Source: Mesorhizobium onobrychidis
Lineage (GTDB): Bacteria > Pseudomonadota > Alphaproteobacteria > Rhizobiales > Rhizobiaceae
Length of the DNA stretch: 64,000 nt
Direction: 5' to 3'
Assembly (NCBI RefSeq): GCF_024707545.1
Contig: NZ_CP062229.1
Location: 4,507,501 to 4,571,500, forward strand
The position numbers were made by a program, and so were the translations under genes. The first letter of the stretch is position 1. Each line of letters starts with the position of its first letter. This document shows, one piece after another, positions 15,071 to 25,407 of the stretch. The notes beneath the pieces were generated by a model, which worked only from the letters and a program-made list of their open reading frames with translations, did no database searches and had not been told where the DNA came from.

Positions 15071-16489
15071 TTACGCAGCCCGCGCCGCTGGCCGCTTGCC
15101 GCCGAAACGACGCTTGTTGTTGCCCTTGAAGGGCTTGGCGCCTTCCGGCTTGCGCTCGCCGGCAAAGGCCGGCTTGTCGCCGAAGCGCTTCTTGCCGTTG
15201 TTCTGGCCGCCTGGCCGCCTGCCGTCGCGACGGCCATTGCGGTCGTTGGCCGGCTCGAAACTGCGCTCGTTCTTTTCGGCGGGATTGCGCTGCGGATCGG
15301 GGCTGCCGAGATGGTCGGCAACGATCGGCAGCTTGGTGCGGATGATGCGCTCGACCTGACGCAGCTTGCTGTTTTCGGAGGGATCGCAAAGCGTGATGGC
15401 GATGCCGTCCATGCCGTTACGGCCGGTACGGCCGATGCGGTGGACATAGCTCTCCGCCTCGTCCGGCAGGTCGAAATTCACCACATGGCTGATGCCGGGC
15501 ACGTCGATGCCGCGCGCCGCGATATCGGTCGCCACAAGAATGCGCACCGAACCCTCGCGGAAATCGTTCAGCGCCTTCTGGCGGGCGTTCTGCGACTTGT
15601 TGCCGTGGATGACGGCGGCCTTGAAGCCGTCGCGCTCGAGGTCCTTGGTCACCCTGTCGGCGCCATGCTTGGTGCGCGAAAAGATGATGACGGACTTCAT
15701 TGCCTCGTCGGCGAGCATCGTCGACAGCACCTGGCGCTTCTGCTTGGTGCGGGCAAAGACGACGCCCTGTACGATCTCGGCCGCCGCGGTGCTGTGAGGC
15801 GCCACTTCGACGCGGATCGGGTTCTTCAACAGGCCCTTGGCCAGTTCGGCGATTTCGGCCGGCATGGTCGCCGAGAACAGCACGGTCTGACGGTCCGGCG
15901 CGGTCGCCCTGGCGATGCGCTTGACGTCGTTGATGAAGCCCATGTCGAGCATGCGGTCGCCTTCGTCCAGCACCAGCCATTTGGTGTCGGCAAGCACGAG
16001 ATCGCCCTCACGCACCAGATCCGTCAGCCGGCCGGGCGTGGCAATAAGGATGTCGACGCCGGGAGCAATCTTTTTCACCTGGCTGAAGCGCGAGACGCCG
16101 CCAAGCACGAGTGCTGTCGAGACATGCGCGCCTTTGGCGAGAAGCTTGATCATCTCTTCGATCTGGACAGCAAGTTCACGCGTCGGCGCCAGGATCAGCG
16201 CACGAGCGGTCTTCGGCCGGCGCTTGGTGCCGAGCGCGATGATCTTCGACAGGATCGGCAGCGCGAACGCCGCGGTCTTGCCCGAACCGGTCTGGGCGAT
16301 GCCGAAAATGTCACGGCCTTCCAGCTGCGGCGGGATCGCCTGCATTTGGATCGGCTTCGGCTCGGTAAAGCCGGCGCCATGGGTCGCCTTGAGCAGAGCG
16401 CCGGTAATTCCAAGGGCTGCGAAACCGGTGAGTTCCGCAGTGTTACCGGTCGAGGTGGTGTTACCGGCAAAAGTGTTTTCGTTGGTCAA
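15071..16489 (-). CDS. DEAD-box ATP-dependent RNA helicase (RhlE type) with DEGD motif II
   Basis: The 472-residue protein has the Q motif (GFTEPKPIQMQ, 40-50), Walker A AQTGSGKT (K71), Ia PTRELA, GG, TPGRLTD, motif III FSATMP, and helicase C motifs ATDIAARGIDVPGISHVVNFD and HRIGRTGRNG. Motif II reads DEGD instead of DEAD (VLDEGDRMLDMGF). The tail from about residue 405 is basic and repetitive (NDRNGRRDGRRPGGQNN...), typical of RNA-binding extensions in RhlE. It should remodel RNA in ribosome assembly or cold adaptation. The 388-bp upstream region contains no gene. Confidence 0.95.
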   Translation of the reverse strand: MTNENTFAGNTTSTGNTAELTGFAALGITGALLKATHGAGFTEPKPIQMQAIPPQLEGRDIFGIAQTGSGKTAAFALPILSKIIALGTKRRPKTARALILAPTRELAVQIEEMIKLLAKGAHVSTALVLGGVSRFSQVKKIAPGVDILIATPGRLTDLVREGDLVLADTKWLVLDEGDRMLDMGFINDVKRIARATAPDRQTVLFSATMPAEIAELAKGLLKNPIRVEVAPHSTAAAEIVQGVVFARTKQKRQVLSTMLADEAMKSVIIFSRTKHGADRVTKDLERDGFKAAVIHGNKSQNARQKALNDFREGSVRILVATDIAARGIDVPGISHVVNFDLPDEAESYVHRIGRTGRNGMDGIAITLCDPSENSKLRQVERIIRTKLPIVADHLGSPDPQRNPAEKNERSFEPANDRNGRRDGRRPGGQNNGKKRFGDKPAFAGERKPEGAKPFKGNNKRRFGGKRPAARAA

Positions 16490-16877
16490 AATAGTCTTCT
16501 TTCACGCGGCCTGTGGCCGCAAACATCGATGGCGGCAGGGCGCAACCTGCCGTCGAAAAAATTGATATGAAACGACAAGGCGGGCGGACGCAAACGTCCA
16601 CTCGGCTGCGCTGTCGTGCCCGCAGGCATCATGCCACGGGGCTTTTTCGCCACCTTGCCGATTGTCGGGAAGAGGGAAAACAGACGCAACCAGTCTCATT
16701 CGTCGAGAAGGCCGGATACTCCCGGCCCAAGCGCCTATGTCGCCGCATATGGCCCAGTTCGCTACGGAATGCAAGGGGCGCCATGTTGCGGCGCAGCAAA
16801 TCCACGGCAAAAGCGGCGCTTGCGCTCCCCTGCCTGCATGATTACCACAAATCAGCTTCCGTTTTGGGGATCGACCG
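16490..16877. other. Divergent intergenic region between the helicase and pccB
   Basis: This 388-bp stretch serves both divergent genes. It has a small hairpin (GCGGCCTGTGGCCGC, about 16506-16520) close to the helicase start, but I see no tRNA, riboswitch or convincing gene. The open frames here lack family features. Confidence 0.6.
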
Positions 16878-18410
16878 ATGAAGGACGTGCTGAAGGAACT
16901 CGAGCGCCGCCGCGACATGGCGCGCATGGGCGGCGGCCAGGCCCGCATCGACGCGCAGCACAAGAAGGGCAAGCTCACCGCCCGCGAGCGCATCGACGTC
17001 TTTCTCGACGAGGGCTCGTTCGAGGAGTTCGACATGTATGTCGAGCATCGCTCGACCGATTTCGGCATGGAGAAGACCAAGATCGCCGGCGACGGCGTCG
17101 TCACCGGCTGGGGTACCGTCAATGGCCGCCCGGTCTATGTCTTCGCCAAGGATTTTACCGTGTTCGGCGGCTCGCTTTCGGAGGCCCACGCCGAAAAGGT
17201 GGTCAAGGTGCAGGAGATGGCGCTGCGCAACCGCGCGCCGATCATCGGCCTCTACGACGCCGGCGGCGCCCGCATTCAGGAAGGCGTGGCAGCACTTGGC
17301 GGCTATGCCGAGATCTTCCAGCGCAATGTGCTGGCGTCCGGCGTCATCCCGCAGATTTCACTGATCATGGGCCCTTGTGCCGGCGGCGACGTTTATTCGC
17401 CGGCCATGACCGACTTCATCTTCATGGTGCGCGACACCTCCTACATGTTCGTCACCGGCCCGGACGTGGTGAAGACCGTCACCAACGAGACGGTCACCGC
17501 CGAGAGCCTCGGCGGCGCCTCCGTCCACACGACGAAGTCCTCGATCGCCGATGGGGCCTATGACAATGATGTAGAGGCGTTGCTGCAGATGCGCCGGCTG
17601 GTCGATCTGCTACCGGCATCCAACACGGCTGATATCCCCGAGATCGAATGCTACCAGTCGGTCACCGATCACGATCTGTCGCTCGACCGGCTGATCCCCG
17701 ACAACGCCAACAAACCCTATGACATCAAGGAGTTGATCCTTAAAGTTGCCGACGAGGGTGACTTCTTCGAGATCCAGCAGAATTTTGCGAAAAACATCGT
17801 CACCGGCTTCGGGCGCGTCGAAGGCCGCACGGTCGGCTTCGTCGCCAACCAACCGATGGTGCTTGCCGGCGTGCTCGATTCGGACGCCAGCCGCAAGGCG
17901 GCGCGATTCGTGCGCTTCTGCGACTGTTTCTCAATTCCGATCGTCACCTTCGTCGACGTCCCAGGCTTCCTGCCCGGCACCGCGCAGGAATATGGCGGGT
18001 TGATCAAGCATGGCGCCAAGCTCTTGTTCGCCTATGCCGAGGCGACCGTTCCGAAGATCACCGTCATTACACGAAAGGCCTATGGCGGCGCTTATGACGT
18101 GATGGCGTCAAAGCATCTGCGCGGCGACATGAATTATGCCTGGCCGACGGCACAGATCGCGGTGATGGGCGCCAGGGGCGCGGTCGAGATCATCTATCGC
18201 AAGGACATCGGCCATGCGGAGAAGATCGCAGCGCATACAAAGGCTTACGAGGACCGCTTCCTGTCGCCCTTCGTCGCCGCCGAGCGCGGCTATGTCGATG
18301 AGGTGATCATGCCGCATTCGACCCGCCGCCGCATTGCGCGCGCGCTCCGCATGCTGCGCAACAAGGATATGCAGAACCCCTGGAAGAAGCACGACAACAT
18401 TCCGCTATGA
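16878..18410 (+). CDS. pccB: Propionyl-CoA carboxylase beta subunit
   Basis: The 510-residue carboxyltransferase subunit has the acyl-CoA and biotin-site motifs of this family: [38 protein letters not shown], and the C-terminal [17 protein letters not shown]...[11 protein letters not shown]. It carboxylates propionyl-CoA to methylmalonyl-CoA together with a biotin-carrying alpha subunit, which is not in this window. The length and order are normal. The ATG at 16878 has weak purines (TTGGGGA) upstream. The gene is followed after seven bases by an M48 peptidase gene, so both are likely in one transcript. Confidence 0.96.
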   Translation: MKDVLKELERRRDMARMGGGQARIDAQHKKGKLTARERIDVFLDEGSFEEFDMYVEHRSTDFGMEKTKIAGDGVVTGWGTVNGRPVYVFAKDFTVFGGSLSEAHAEKVVKVQEMALRNRAPIIGLYDAGGARIQEGVAALGGYAEIFQRNVLASGVIPQISLIMGPCAGGDVYSPAMTDFIFMVRDTSYMFVTGPDVVKTVTNETVTAESLGGASVHTTKSSIADGAYDNDVEALLQMRRLVDLLPASNTADIPEIECYQSVTDHDLSLDRLIPDNANKPYDIKELILKVADEGDFFEIQQNFAKNIVTGFGRVEGRTVGFVANQPMVLAGVLDSDASRKAARFVRFCDCFSIPIVTFVDVPGFLPGTAQEYGGLIKHGAKLLFAYAEATVPKITVITRKAYGGAYDVMASKHLRGDMNYAWPTAQIAVMGARGAVEIIYRKDIGHAEKIAAHTKAYEDRFLSPFVAAERGYVDEVIMPHSTRRRIARALRMLRNKDMQNPWKKHDNIPL

Positions 18411-18417
18411 AACGCTG

Positions 18418-19488
18418 ATGTCGCGTCTGGTCCTCTACACGGGAGAGCACTTCGGCAGATTTGCCGTCCTGCTTTTTGTTCTGCCGCTTTTCTGCCCGGT
18501 GCTCCTCTGGCTGCTGCTCCTTGATCGGCATCCGCTCGCGGTTATCGCGGGCGGTGTTATTGCCGTACCGGCTGCAATGCTGGCTTTCGTTCTGTTAATT
18601 GGAGCATTGTTTGCCGGTTTTCGGCCTAGCAGGGTGGAAGGGATTACTCGGGAATCGGCGCCAAAATTGTGGGCAGTGTGGGAAAGCGTGGCTGGCAAAC
18701 ACCGCGCCAGCCAGACGACGATTGTGCTGAGCAGTGACCTGAACGCCAGCATTGGGGAAGAGCGCCCGTTTCTGGGTCTGCTCGGCCGTCGAGCGATGTT
18801 GACCGTCGGTATCCCGTTGCTTGCCGTGACCGACGAAAAGGCATTTTCGGCGATCCTTGCTCACGAAAACGCTCATCTGAAAAACAGGGATACAAACGGC
18901 GGCCTCAATCTCGCCGAGCTCGACAAAAGCTTCGATTTGATCTTCGAATATGCTCCTCCCGGAAAGACCGTTTCCGGCAGCCTGTTTTACTGGATACTGG
19001 CTCCGCTGTCGTACTCTCTGGAACGTGAAGGAATACGGCTATCGCGACGAGCGGAAATCGATGCCGATCGTCATGCGGCAATGTCAGGCGATTCGTACGA
19101 AGCAGCACGCGCCCTGCTCCTGATTGCAGCGGCCGACAAGTTCTTCAATGACCAAGTCTACAATCCGCTAAAGCGTGAGTTGCTTGGCGCGATGGCACCG
19201 CCTCGCCCGCCGCTTGATAGAGTTCTGGCGGTGTGCAGCGACTTGTCGAGCACGAGCCTTCTGCAAGAATATGCACTCAAGGCCTGGGACGCCCCCGATG
19301 ACGAGAAGGCGGACCATCCACCATGGTCGGAACGTCTGACTGCTCTTGGATATAGCTCCGTTCCAACGATAGAGCCGGTTTTGGTTCCTGCCCTGTCGAG
19401 CCTGCTGAGCAATGAAATGGTCGCAGAGCGGGTTCGCCATTTCGACAGTGAATGGACATCGAAAATCGCCGATTATCTCGATCGGTAG
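18418..19488 (+). CDS. M48-family membrane metalloprotease
   Basis: The 356-residue protein has two N-terminal transmembrane segments (about 13-37 and 44-66), then a peptidase domain with the zinc motif HENAH (H149, E150, H153) and a downstream E in RRAEIDADRHA, the third zinc ligand region of M48/HtpX proteases. A fourth hydrophobic stretch around SLFYWILAPLSYSL gives a further membrane contact. It is a membrane-bound zinc endopeptidase, possibly for protein quality control. The ATG at 18418 lies seven bases after the pccB stop and has no strong Shine-Dalgarno, in agreement with coupling. It is not an HtpX orthologue in length or context. Confidence 0.9.
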   Translation: MSRLVLYTGEHFGRFAVLLFVLPLFCPVLLWLLLLDRHPLAVIAGGVIAVPAAMLAFVLLIGALFAGFRPSRVEGITRESAPKLWAVWESVAGKHRASQTTIVLSSDLNASIGEERPFLGLLGRRAMLTVGIPLLAVTDEKAFSAILAHENAHLKNRDTNGGLNLAELDKSFDLIFEYAPPGKTVSGSLFYWILAPLSYSLEREGIRLSRRAEIDADRHAAMSGDSYEAARALLLIAAADKFFNDQVYNPLKRELLGAMAPPRPPLDRVLAVCSDLSSTSLLQEYALKAWDAPDDEKADHPPWSERLTALGYSSVPTIEPVLVPALSSLLSNEMVAERVRHFDSEWTSKIADYLDR

Positions 19489-19522
19489 GCGATCCCTTTG
19501 GATTTTTGCGACGAGGTACCGG

Positions 19523-21526
19523 TCACTCCGCTTCCGCCGCGCCAAACCCCGCCCCCATGGTGGCGCGGACAGCGCCCGCCCAGGGTGTCGCATGGTTGTC
19601 CATGCGCATCTGGAAAATGAAGTAGGTCGGCGAGCAGAAGCCGACACCTTTCAACTTGCCGATACCAGGCGTATCGGGCGGCAGCGACTGGCACATATAA
19701 TCCTCCCGGCAGAAATGATCGGCCGAGCAAGCCGGCCGGTTGCCGCGGTTGACCGCGCCGCCAAGGCACTGGTCGAAATTGTTGGTCGCCACGCAAATGT
19801 CGAATTTTTTCCCGCCGACCAGCCCGCAGATCTCGTTCGGCATCGGCTCGCCCGGCTTGAAGCCGGCAAAGGCACGATCCTTTTCATTGCAGCCGCGATA
19901 GGCGATGCCGGCCGGCACGCCGATCTTCGGCGGCCGGCAGGTGTAGGCGGTGCGCGAAATATCGGTCGCGAAGGCCGCGAACTGGCCGGATATGCTGTAA
20001 CGGTCGTTGAAAGGCTGCGCCGGGTTGCTGGCGATCGAGCCGGTCAGACATGGATGGCCGGAGAACATCTTTTCGCTGTCCTTGGGCAACAGGCATTGCG
20101 CCAGTTTCGTCCGCACGCCCGATGCAGTCGCCAGCACCGTGCAGACGGTGCCGCCGCCGCATTGCCAAGTCGTGCCGAAGCGGACCGCATCCTCCGGCAT
20201 CAGGCACGGCATCGCCACCTCGGCCGGCAGATAGGCGACCTCGCCGGCGTCCCTCCATGCGGCGGGCGGCGCGAAGGACAGCGGGCGGAAGCGGTTCGGC
20301 TTCTTGCCCTCGACGGTCGCGCGCAGCCACGCTTCGCGCCGCGGCATCTCGGCGTGGAGATGCGGCGAGATGACGACCTCGATGCGGTTCAGCGGCGAGG
20401 TCGTCTTGTCGTCGAGGCCGATGAAATGGAAACCGGCGGTCGAGCCCGCCTGATGGCAACCCTGGCAGGCGCCATTGTCCAGCCGCTCGACCAGCGCTTC
20501 CGGCGTACGCACCAGCTTCAGCGCGGAATAGTCGAGCCCAGAAAAATCCGCGGGCTGAAACAGCGGCGTGAACGGGTGATTGGCCTGCCTTGCGCTGCCG
20601 AAAGTCGACCACGAGATGACTTTCTTCGCCAGGAATTCATGCGGGATTTCGTAGACACCGAGATCGACCGCCGCGAGATTGGCGCTGATATAGTCGGCGA
20701 GTTTTGCTTTCAGCGCGGCGTCTTCCAAGAGCAGCGCCCCATCCGGCGTGTTTTCCAGCGGCCTCTCGCTGACCGCTGCTCCGTCGATGCCAAAAATCCG
20801 CATGAGATAGGCGGCCTGCCCGCCGAATTCGGTCTCCTGGCCGGAGGGAAAGCGCACCACCTGGGCGTTGAGCTCGAGCTGCTTGAAGCTCAGCCCGGCC
20901 TTTTCAAGCGGCCCGCCGATAAGCCAGCCGATGTCGACGGCCTCATCGAGCTGCGGCGTCCAGCGCCCGGCAACGCCGACGCAGCCGCCGTCGGCGTCCG
21001 GCGCAACACTATAGATGGCATTGAAGTTGAACGGCAGGCGCGAGGCCAGAACCTTGCCGTTTTTCTTGAAACTGTAGGCAAGGCGGTAGATGAAACGCAC
21101 CTCGCCGCAGCGCCCGCCGTCTCGTATTTCGGCGAAATCACGCCGATCGAGCCGGTTGACGACACCGACCAGCCGGAAGCGCGCGGCGTCGGTCTTCAGC
21201 CAGCGCATGTCCATGATGCGGCCGACATTGTCGTCGGTGACTTCGTGGAGCAGCCGCCCACCAGCCTTCATCTCGGCTCGCAGTGCGGCGACATCGCTTG
21301 CAACCGTCTCGACGATCCGGTGATAGGCCGGCGCCTTGTCATAGAGCGTATTCAGGTCGCCCCCGCCATCGACGCCAAAAATGCCGGCGAAGCCAAAACC
21401 CTTGGCGTCGAGGGCGGCGAGCAAGGCCGGATCGTCGACGATCATCACCGGACCTTCGGCACGCGCGAGGTTGGCTAAGAAAAGGTTGGCGAAAATCACA
21501 GCGATCAAGGCGAGCCGACGGTTCAT
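19523..21526 (-). CDS. Secreted cysteine-rich protein with a single CXXCH haem-type motif, unknown function
   Basis: The 667-residue protein has a signal peptide (MNRRLALIAVIFANLFLANLARA, cleaved near 23). No domain name is recognised. One CXXCH (C354-H358, GACQGCHQAG) suggests covalent haem c attachment in the periplasm, although no other cytochrome feature is clear. The C-terminal third is cysteine-rich (CLMPEDA, CGGGTVC, CLTGS, CRPP, CVATN, CLGGAV, CSADHFCREDYMC), which implies disulphide bonding. The ATG at 21526 overlaps the nnr stop as ATGA, so it is translationally coupled to nnr. Function should not be guessed beyond a secreted, possibly redox-active protein. Confidence 0.75.
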   Translation of the reverse strand: MNRRLALIAVIFANLFLANLARAEGPVMIVDDPALLAALDAKGFGFAGIFGVDGGGDLNTLYDKAPAYHRIVETVASDVAALRAEMKAGGRLLHEVTDDNVGRIMDMRWLKTDAARFRLVGVVNRLDRRDFAEIRDGGRCGEVRFIYRLAYSFKKNGKVLASRLPFNFNAIYSVAPDADGGCVGVAGRWTPQLDEAVDIGWLIGGPLEKAGLSFKQLELNAQVVRFPSGQETEFGGQAAYLMRIFGIDGAAVSERPLENTPDGALLLEDAALKAKLADYISANLAAVDLGVYEIPHEFLAKKVISWSTFGSARQANHPFTPLFQPADFSGLDYSALKLVRTPEALVERLDNGACQGCHQAGSTAGFHFIGLDDKTTSPLNRIEVVISPHLHAEMPRREAWLRATVEGKKPNRFRPLSFAPPAAWRDAGEVAYLPAEVAMPCLMPEDAVRFGTTWQCGGGTVCTVLATASGVRTKLAQCLLPKDSEKMFSGHPCLTGSIASNPAQPFNDRYSISGQFAAFATDISRTAYTCRPPKIGVPAGIAYRGCNEKDRAFAGFKPGEPMPNEICGLVGGKKFDICVATNNFDQCLGGAVNRGNRPACSADHFCREDYMCQSLPPDTPGIGKLKGVGFCSPTYFIFQMRMDNHATPWAGAVRATMGAGFGAAEAE

Positions 21527-23055
21527 TCAGCGGTCATCCCGTTGCGATTTTCGGCAAGCTCGCGCAGCACCGGCACCAGCGCCAGCGGCAAGTCTTCAGC
21601 GATCAGCCCAGGCCCGAAACGGCTGCCGGCCTCGGCATGGATCCAGACCGCCGCGCAGGCGGCTTCGAAAGCCGGCATGCCTTGCGCCAGGAAGCCGGCA
21701 ATGACGCCCGACAGCACGTCGCCCGAACCGGCGGTGGCCAGCCATGGCGCGCCGTTACCGTTGATCGCCGCCCTGCCATCGGCCGTCGCGATCACCGTGT
21801 CCGCGCCCTTATAGACGACGATGGCGCCGGCGCGCTCGGCGGCAGTGCGCGCCTTGGCCAGCTTGGACAGGTTCTTGTCCCCGGCGATGTCCGAAAACAG
21901 CCTGGCGAATTCGCCCTCATGCGGCGTCACCACCAGCGCCGGCGCGGTAGGACGACGGGCGGCTTCGAACAAAACGTTCGGCGCATCACGAAACGAAGTG
22001 ATGCCGTCGGCATCGAGCACCAGCCCGTCGACCCTGCCGTCTTGCCGCTGCCGGGTGGCCAGCACGCCAAGGGCAAACTCCCGTGTTTTTTCGCCTATGC
22101 CAAATCCGGGTCCGAGGACAAAAGCCGACGGCCGGCGATCGCCGATGAATTCCTGTACGTCCGCGATGGTGTCGGCCTTGCGCAGCATGATCGAAGTCAA
22201 ATGCGCGGCATTCACCTGCAGCCCGTTCGACGGCGACAGCACGGTCACGGCCCCTGCCCCGCTTCTGGCCGCGGCAAGCGCTGACAGCCGTGCGGCGCCC
22301 GTCGTAGACGGCCCGGCGGAAAAGACGCCGACATGACCGCGCTGGTATTTGTGAGCGTTGATGGCTGGAATCGGGAAATTCCCTAGCCAAAGCGGCGGGG
22401 TGTTCTCAAAGGTTCGCGGTTCGAGCTGCGCAACGATCCCATCGCCGATGCCGATGTCGGCAAGCACCAGCTTGCCGCACATCTCGCGCCCAGGCAACAG
22501 CAGATGGCCGGGCTTTTTTCGCGCAAACGTCACTGTCATCCGGGCGCGGAATGCATGGCCGAGAACCTGGCCGCTCTCGCCTGACACGCCTGAGGGCAGA
22601 TCGACCGCAACGACAGGCAGGTTCAGTTCTGTCGCAACCTCGACCGCTCTGGCGGCATCACCGGACAGCGGCTTCGACAGCCCTGCCCCATAAAGCGCGT
22701 CGACCAGGATCGAACCTGTCTCGGCAGCAAATTCCGACAGCGGCCGAGGCCTGACCGGGCACTCCGAAGCAGCGAGCGCCGCGTCGCTGCCGGCTTTGGG
22801 CGAGCCGGATGCCCACATCAAGACGTCGACGGCGCTGTCCTGAAGAATGCGGGCGACGACATATCCGTCGCCGCCATTGTTGCCAGGCCCGCACAGTACG
22901 TGGACGCGCCTGGCAGCCGGAAAATGGGCGAGCACCACCGCAGCGACCGCGGCACCTGCATTGCGCATCAGGCCAATGCCGTCGAGAGGTCCGGCGGAGA
23001 TCGTCAACCGGTCGGCCTCAGCCATTTCGGCCGGAGACAAAATTTCATTGTTCAT
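21523..23055 (-). CDS. nnr: Bifunctional NAD(P)HX epimerase / ADP-dependent NAD(P)HX dehydratase
   Basis: The 510-residue protein joins the N-terminal YjeF_N epimerase (VHVLCGPGNNGGDGYVVAR, and VDLPSGVSGESGQVLG) to the C-terminal carbohydrate-kinase-like dehydratase (KYQRGHVGVFSAGPSTTGA, FVLGPGFG, VVTPHEGEFARLF, YKGADTVIATADGRAAINGNGAPWLATAGSGDVLSGVIAG). It repairs hydrated NAD(P)H. The start is the ATG at 23055; a TTG at 23079 is possible but adds nothing of the family. A 20-bp tandem duplication lies just upstream (23082-23121). The stop is in the ATGA shared with the next gene. Confidence 0.95.
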   Translation of the reverse strand: MNNEILSPAEMAEADRLTISAGPLDGIGLMRNAGAAVAAVVLAHFPAARRVHVLCGPGNNGGDGYVVARILQDSAVDVLMWASGSPKAGSDAALAASECPVRPRPLSEFAAETGSILVDALYGAGLSKPLSGDAARAVEVATELNLPVVAVDLPSGVSGESGQVLGHAFRARMTVTFARKKPGHLLLPGREMCGKLVLADIGIGDGIVAQLEPRTFENTPPLWLGNFPIPAINAHKYQRGHVGVFSAGPSTTGAARLSALAAARSGAGAVTVLSPSNGLQVNAAHLTSIMLRKADTIADVQEFIGDRRPSAFVLGPGFGIGEKTREFALGVLATRQRQDGRVDGLVLDADGITSFRDAPNVLFEAARRPTAPALVVTPHEGEFARLFSDIAGDKNLSKLAKARTAAERAGAIVVYKGADTVIATADGRAAINGNGAPWLATAGSGDVLSGVIAGFLAQGMPAFEAACAAVWIHAEAGSRFGPGLIAEDLPLALVPVLRELAENRNGMTAE

Positions 23056-23081
23056 GGATGCCGATCCGCATTGGCTCAAGC

Positions 23082-23121
23082 CCGATCCCTGTGGTCAAAC
23101 CCCGATCCCTGTGGTCAAACA
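23082..23121. repeat. Two-copy 20-bp tandem repeat
   Basis: CCGATCCCTGTGGTCAAAC occurs at 23082-23100 and again at 23102-23120, as two adjacent 20-bp units that differ only at their last bases. It lies 27 bases before the nnr start. Confidence 0.85.
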
Positions 23122-23376
23122 TTGTCCAGTTTTCGGTTCGAAGCAAACAGTGATGAGAAGGCACGATCTACAAGCACATCGTTGACGATAGTGGCGTCGA
23201 CGAGGCACAAATGCTCGCGAAATGCGCTATCTGCCCAATTATTGTGCGGACGGAAGGAGTGACAATGTGTAGGTTCCCGGTGTCCATGACGCAGCAACGC
23301 AGCGAATGACGCGAATTTACCCCCCAACGCGGCATGGCATCGAAATCGCGTGATACCGCTTCGAATCCCCTCAAAT

Positions 23377-23391
23377 TGGCACAGTTCGTGC
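23377..23391 (+). promoter_or_regulatory. Sigma-54 (-24/-12) type promoter of glnB
   Basis: TGGCAC at 23377-23382, five bases, then GTGC at 23388-23391 places GG and GC at the required 12-base distance. It has one mismatch (G for T) to TGGCAC-N5-TTGC. glnB lies 61 bases downstream and RpoN/NtrC control of glnBA is well established in rhizobia. Confidence 0.75.
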
Positions 23392-23395
23392 TTGA

Positions 23396-23791
<396 letters not shown>

Positions 23792-23845
23792 GCTTTCTGA
23801 TTTCAGATCATCTCCTCGAAACGTCATCAGACAGGGATACATGAC

Positions 23846-25255
23846 ATGACGACAGCCAAAGACATCATGAAGCAGATCAAGGACAACGACGTGAAGTTCG
23901 TTGATCTGCGCTTCACCGATCCGAAGGGCAAGCTTCAGCACGTGACGATGGATGTCGTCGAGGTCGAGGAAGACATGTTTGCCGACGGCGTCATGTTCGA
24001 TGGGTCCTCCATCGCCGGCTGGAAGGCGATCAACGAGTCCGACATGGTGCTGATGCCCGATACCGAGACGGTGCATATGGACCCGTTCTTCGCGCAGTCG
24101 ACCATGGTCATCCTGTGCGACATCCTCGACCCGATCTCCGGAGAATCCTACAACCGCGACCCGCGCGGCACCGCCAAGAAGGCCGAAGCCTATATGAAGG
24201 CGGAAGGCATCGGCGATCAGATCTTCGTCGGCCCGGAAGCCGAGTTCTTCGTGTTCGATGACGTCAAGTACAAGGCCGACCCGTACAACACCGGCTTCAA
24301 GCTCGACTCCACCGAATTGCCGTCCAACGACGACACCGATTATGAGACCGGCAATCTCGGCCACCGTCCGCGCATCAAGGGCGGCTATTTCCCGGTGCCG
24401 CCGATCGACTCGGCGCAGGACATGCGCTCGGAGATGCTGACCGTGCTCGCCGAAATGGGCGTGCGCGTCGAAAAGCATCACCACGAAGTGGCCGCTGCCC
24501 AGCACGAACTCGGCATCAAGTTCGACACGCTGGTCCGCAACGCCGACAAGATGCTGATCTACAAGTATGTCGTGCATCAGGTCGCCAATGCCTACGGCAA
24601 GACGGCCACCTTCATGCCGAAGCCGGTCTTCGGCGACAACGGCTCGGGCATGCACGTCCACCAGTCGATCTGGAAGGGCGGCAAGCCGACCTTCGCCGGC
24701 AATGAATATGCCGGCCTCTCGGAGAGCTGCCTGTTTTACATCGGCGGCATCATCAAGCACGCCAAGGCCATCAACGCGTTCACCAACCCGCTGACCAACT
24801 CCTACAAGCGCCTGGTGCCGGGCTATGAAGCGCCGGTGCTGCTCGCCTATTCGGCCCGCAACCGCTCTGCCTCCTGCCGCATTCCATTCGGCTCGTCGCC
24901 GAAGGCCAAGCGCGTCGAGGTCCGCTTCCCCGATCCGGGCGCGAACCCCTACCTCGCCTTTGCCGCCATGCTTATGGCCGGCCTCGACGGCATCAAGAAC
25001 AAGATCCATCCCGGCCAGCCGATGGACAAGGATCTCTACGACTTGCCGCCGAAGGAACTGAAGAAGATCCCGACCGTGTGCGGCTCGCTGCGCGAGGCGC
25101 TGCAGAGCCTCGACAAGGATCGCGGCTTCCTGAAGGCCGGCGGCGTGTTCGACGACGACCAGATCGACAGCTATATCGAGCTCAAGATGGCCGAAGTGAT
25201 GCGCTTCGAAATGACCCCGCATCCGGTCGAGTACGACATGTATTATTCGATCTGA
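23846..25255 (+). CDS. glnA: Glutamine synthetase type I
   Basis: The 469-residue GSI has the ATP-site and metal-binding motifs [35 protein letters not shown] and the adenylylation site Tyr398 in [10 protein letters not shown]. It assimilates ammonium: Glu + NH3 + ATP to Gln. Dodecamer activity is controlled by adenylylation at that Tyr. ATG at 23846 is the only start that keeps the family N-terminus (an ATG five bases earlier leads to a stop at once). It is co-directional with glnB and followed by a strong terminator, so glnBA is a two-gene operon. Confidence 0.98.
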   Translation: MTTAKDIMKQIKDNDVKFVDLRFTDPKGKLQHVTMDVVEVEEDMFADGVMFDGSSIAGWKAINESDMVLMPDTETVHMDPFFAQSTMVILCDILDPISGESYNRDPRGTAKKAEAYMKAEGIGDQIFVGPEAEFFVFDDVKYKADPYNTGFKLDSTELPSNDDTDYETGNLGHRPRIKGGYFPVPPIDSAQDMRSEMLTVLAEMGVRVEKHHHEVAAAQHELGIKFDTLVRNADKMLIYKYVVHQVANAYGKTATFMPKPVFGDNGSGMHVHQSIWKGGKPTFAGNEYAGLSESCLFYIGGIIKHAKAINAFTNPLTNSYKRLVPGYEAPVLLAYSARNRSASCRIPFGSSPKAKRVEVRFPDPGANPYLAFAAMLMAGLDGIKNKIHPGQPMDKDLYDLPPKELKKIPTVCGSLREALQSLDKDRGFLKAGGVFDDDQIDSYIELKMAEVMRFEMTPHPVEYDMYYSI

Positions 25256-25278
25256 GCGGATCGGCTAAGGGACAAACA

Positions 25279-25314
25279 AAAACCCCGCCGGAGCGATCCG
25301 GCGGGGTTTTTTTG
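25279..25314 (+). terminator. Rho-independent terminator of glnBA
   Basis: AAAACCCCGCCGGA (25279-25292) pairs perfectly with TCCGGCGGGGTTTT (25297-25310) around a GCGA loop; T residues follow. Confidence 0.93.
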
Positions 25315-25365
25315 TTTGGGATGGAGAACACTCAATCCTGGAAAAACGCCGACGCGACGAGGAGC

Positions 25366-25401
25366 AGTCACGGCGCAGACACTCAAGTCCGCACCGTGAC
25401 T
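25366..25401 (-). terminator. Hairpin downstream of glnII (possible terminator)
   Basis: AGTCACGGCGCAGAC pairs with GTCCGCACCGTGACT with two mismatches, a few bases after the glnII stop. It has no T-run on the minus strand, so it may act as an mRNA-end stabiliser instead. Confidence 0.45.
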
Positions 25402-25407
25402 ACATGT

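Noticed and set aside
16513..16881. ORF of 122 codons before pccB
   Set aside because: No conserved features, Arg/Cys-rich, and it overlaps the divergent promoter region and the pccB start.
19412..21478. A 688-codon open frame opposite to the secreted CXXCH protein
   Set aside because: The minus-strand gene has a signal peptide, CXXCH and a coupled start; the plus-strand frame is Arg/Asp-rich antisense without a ribosome site.
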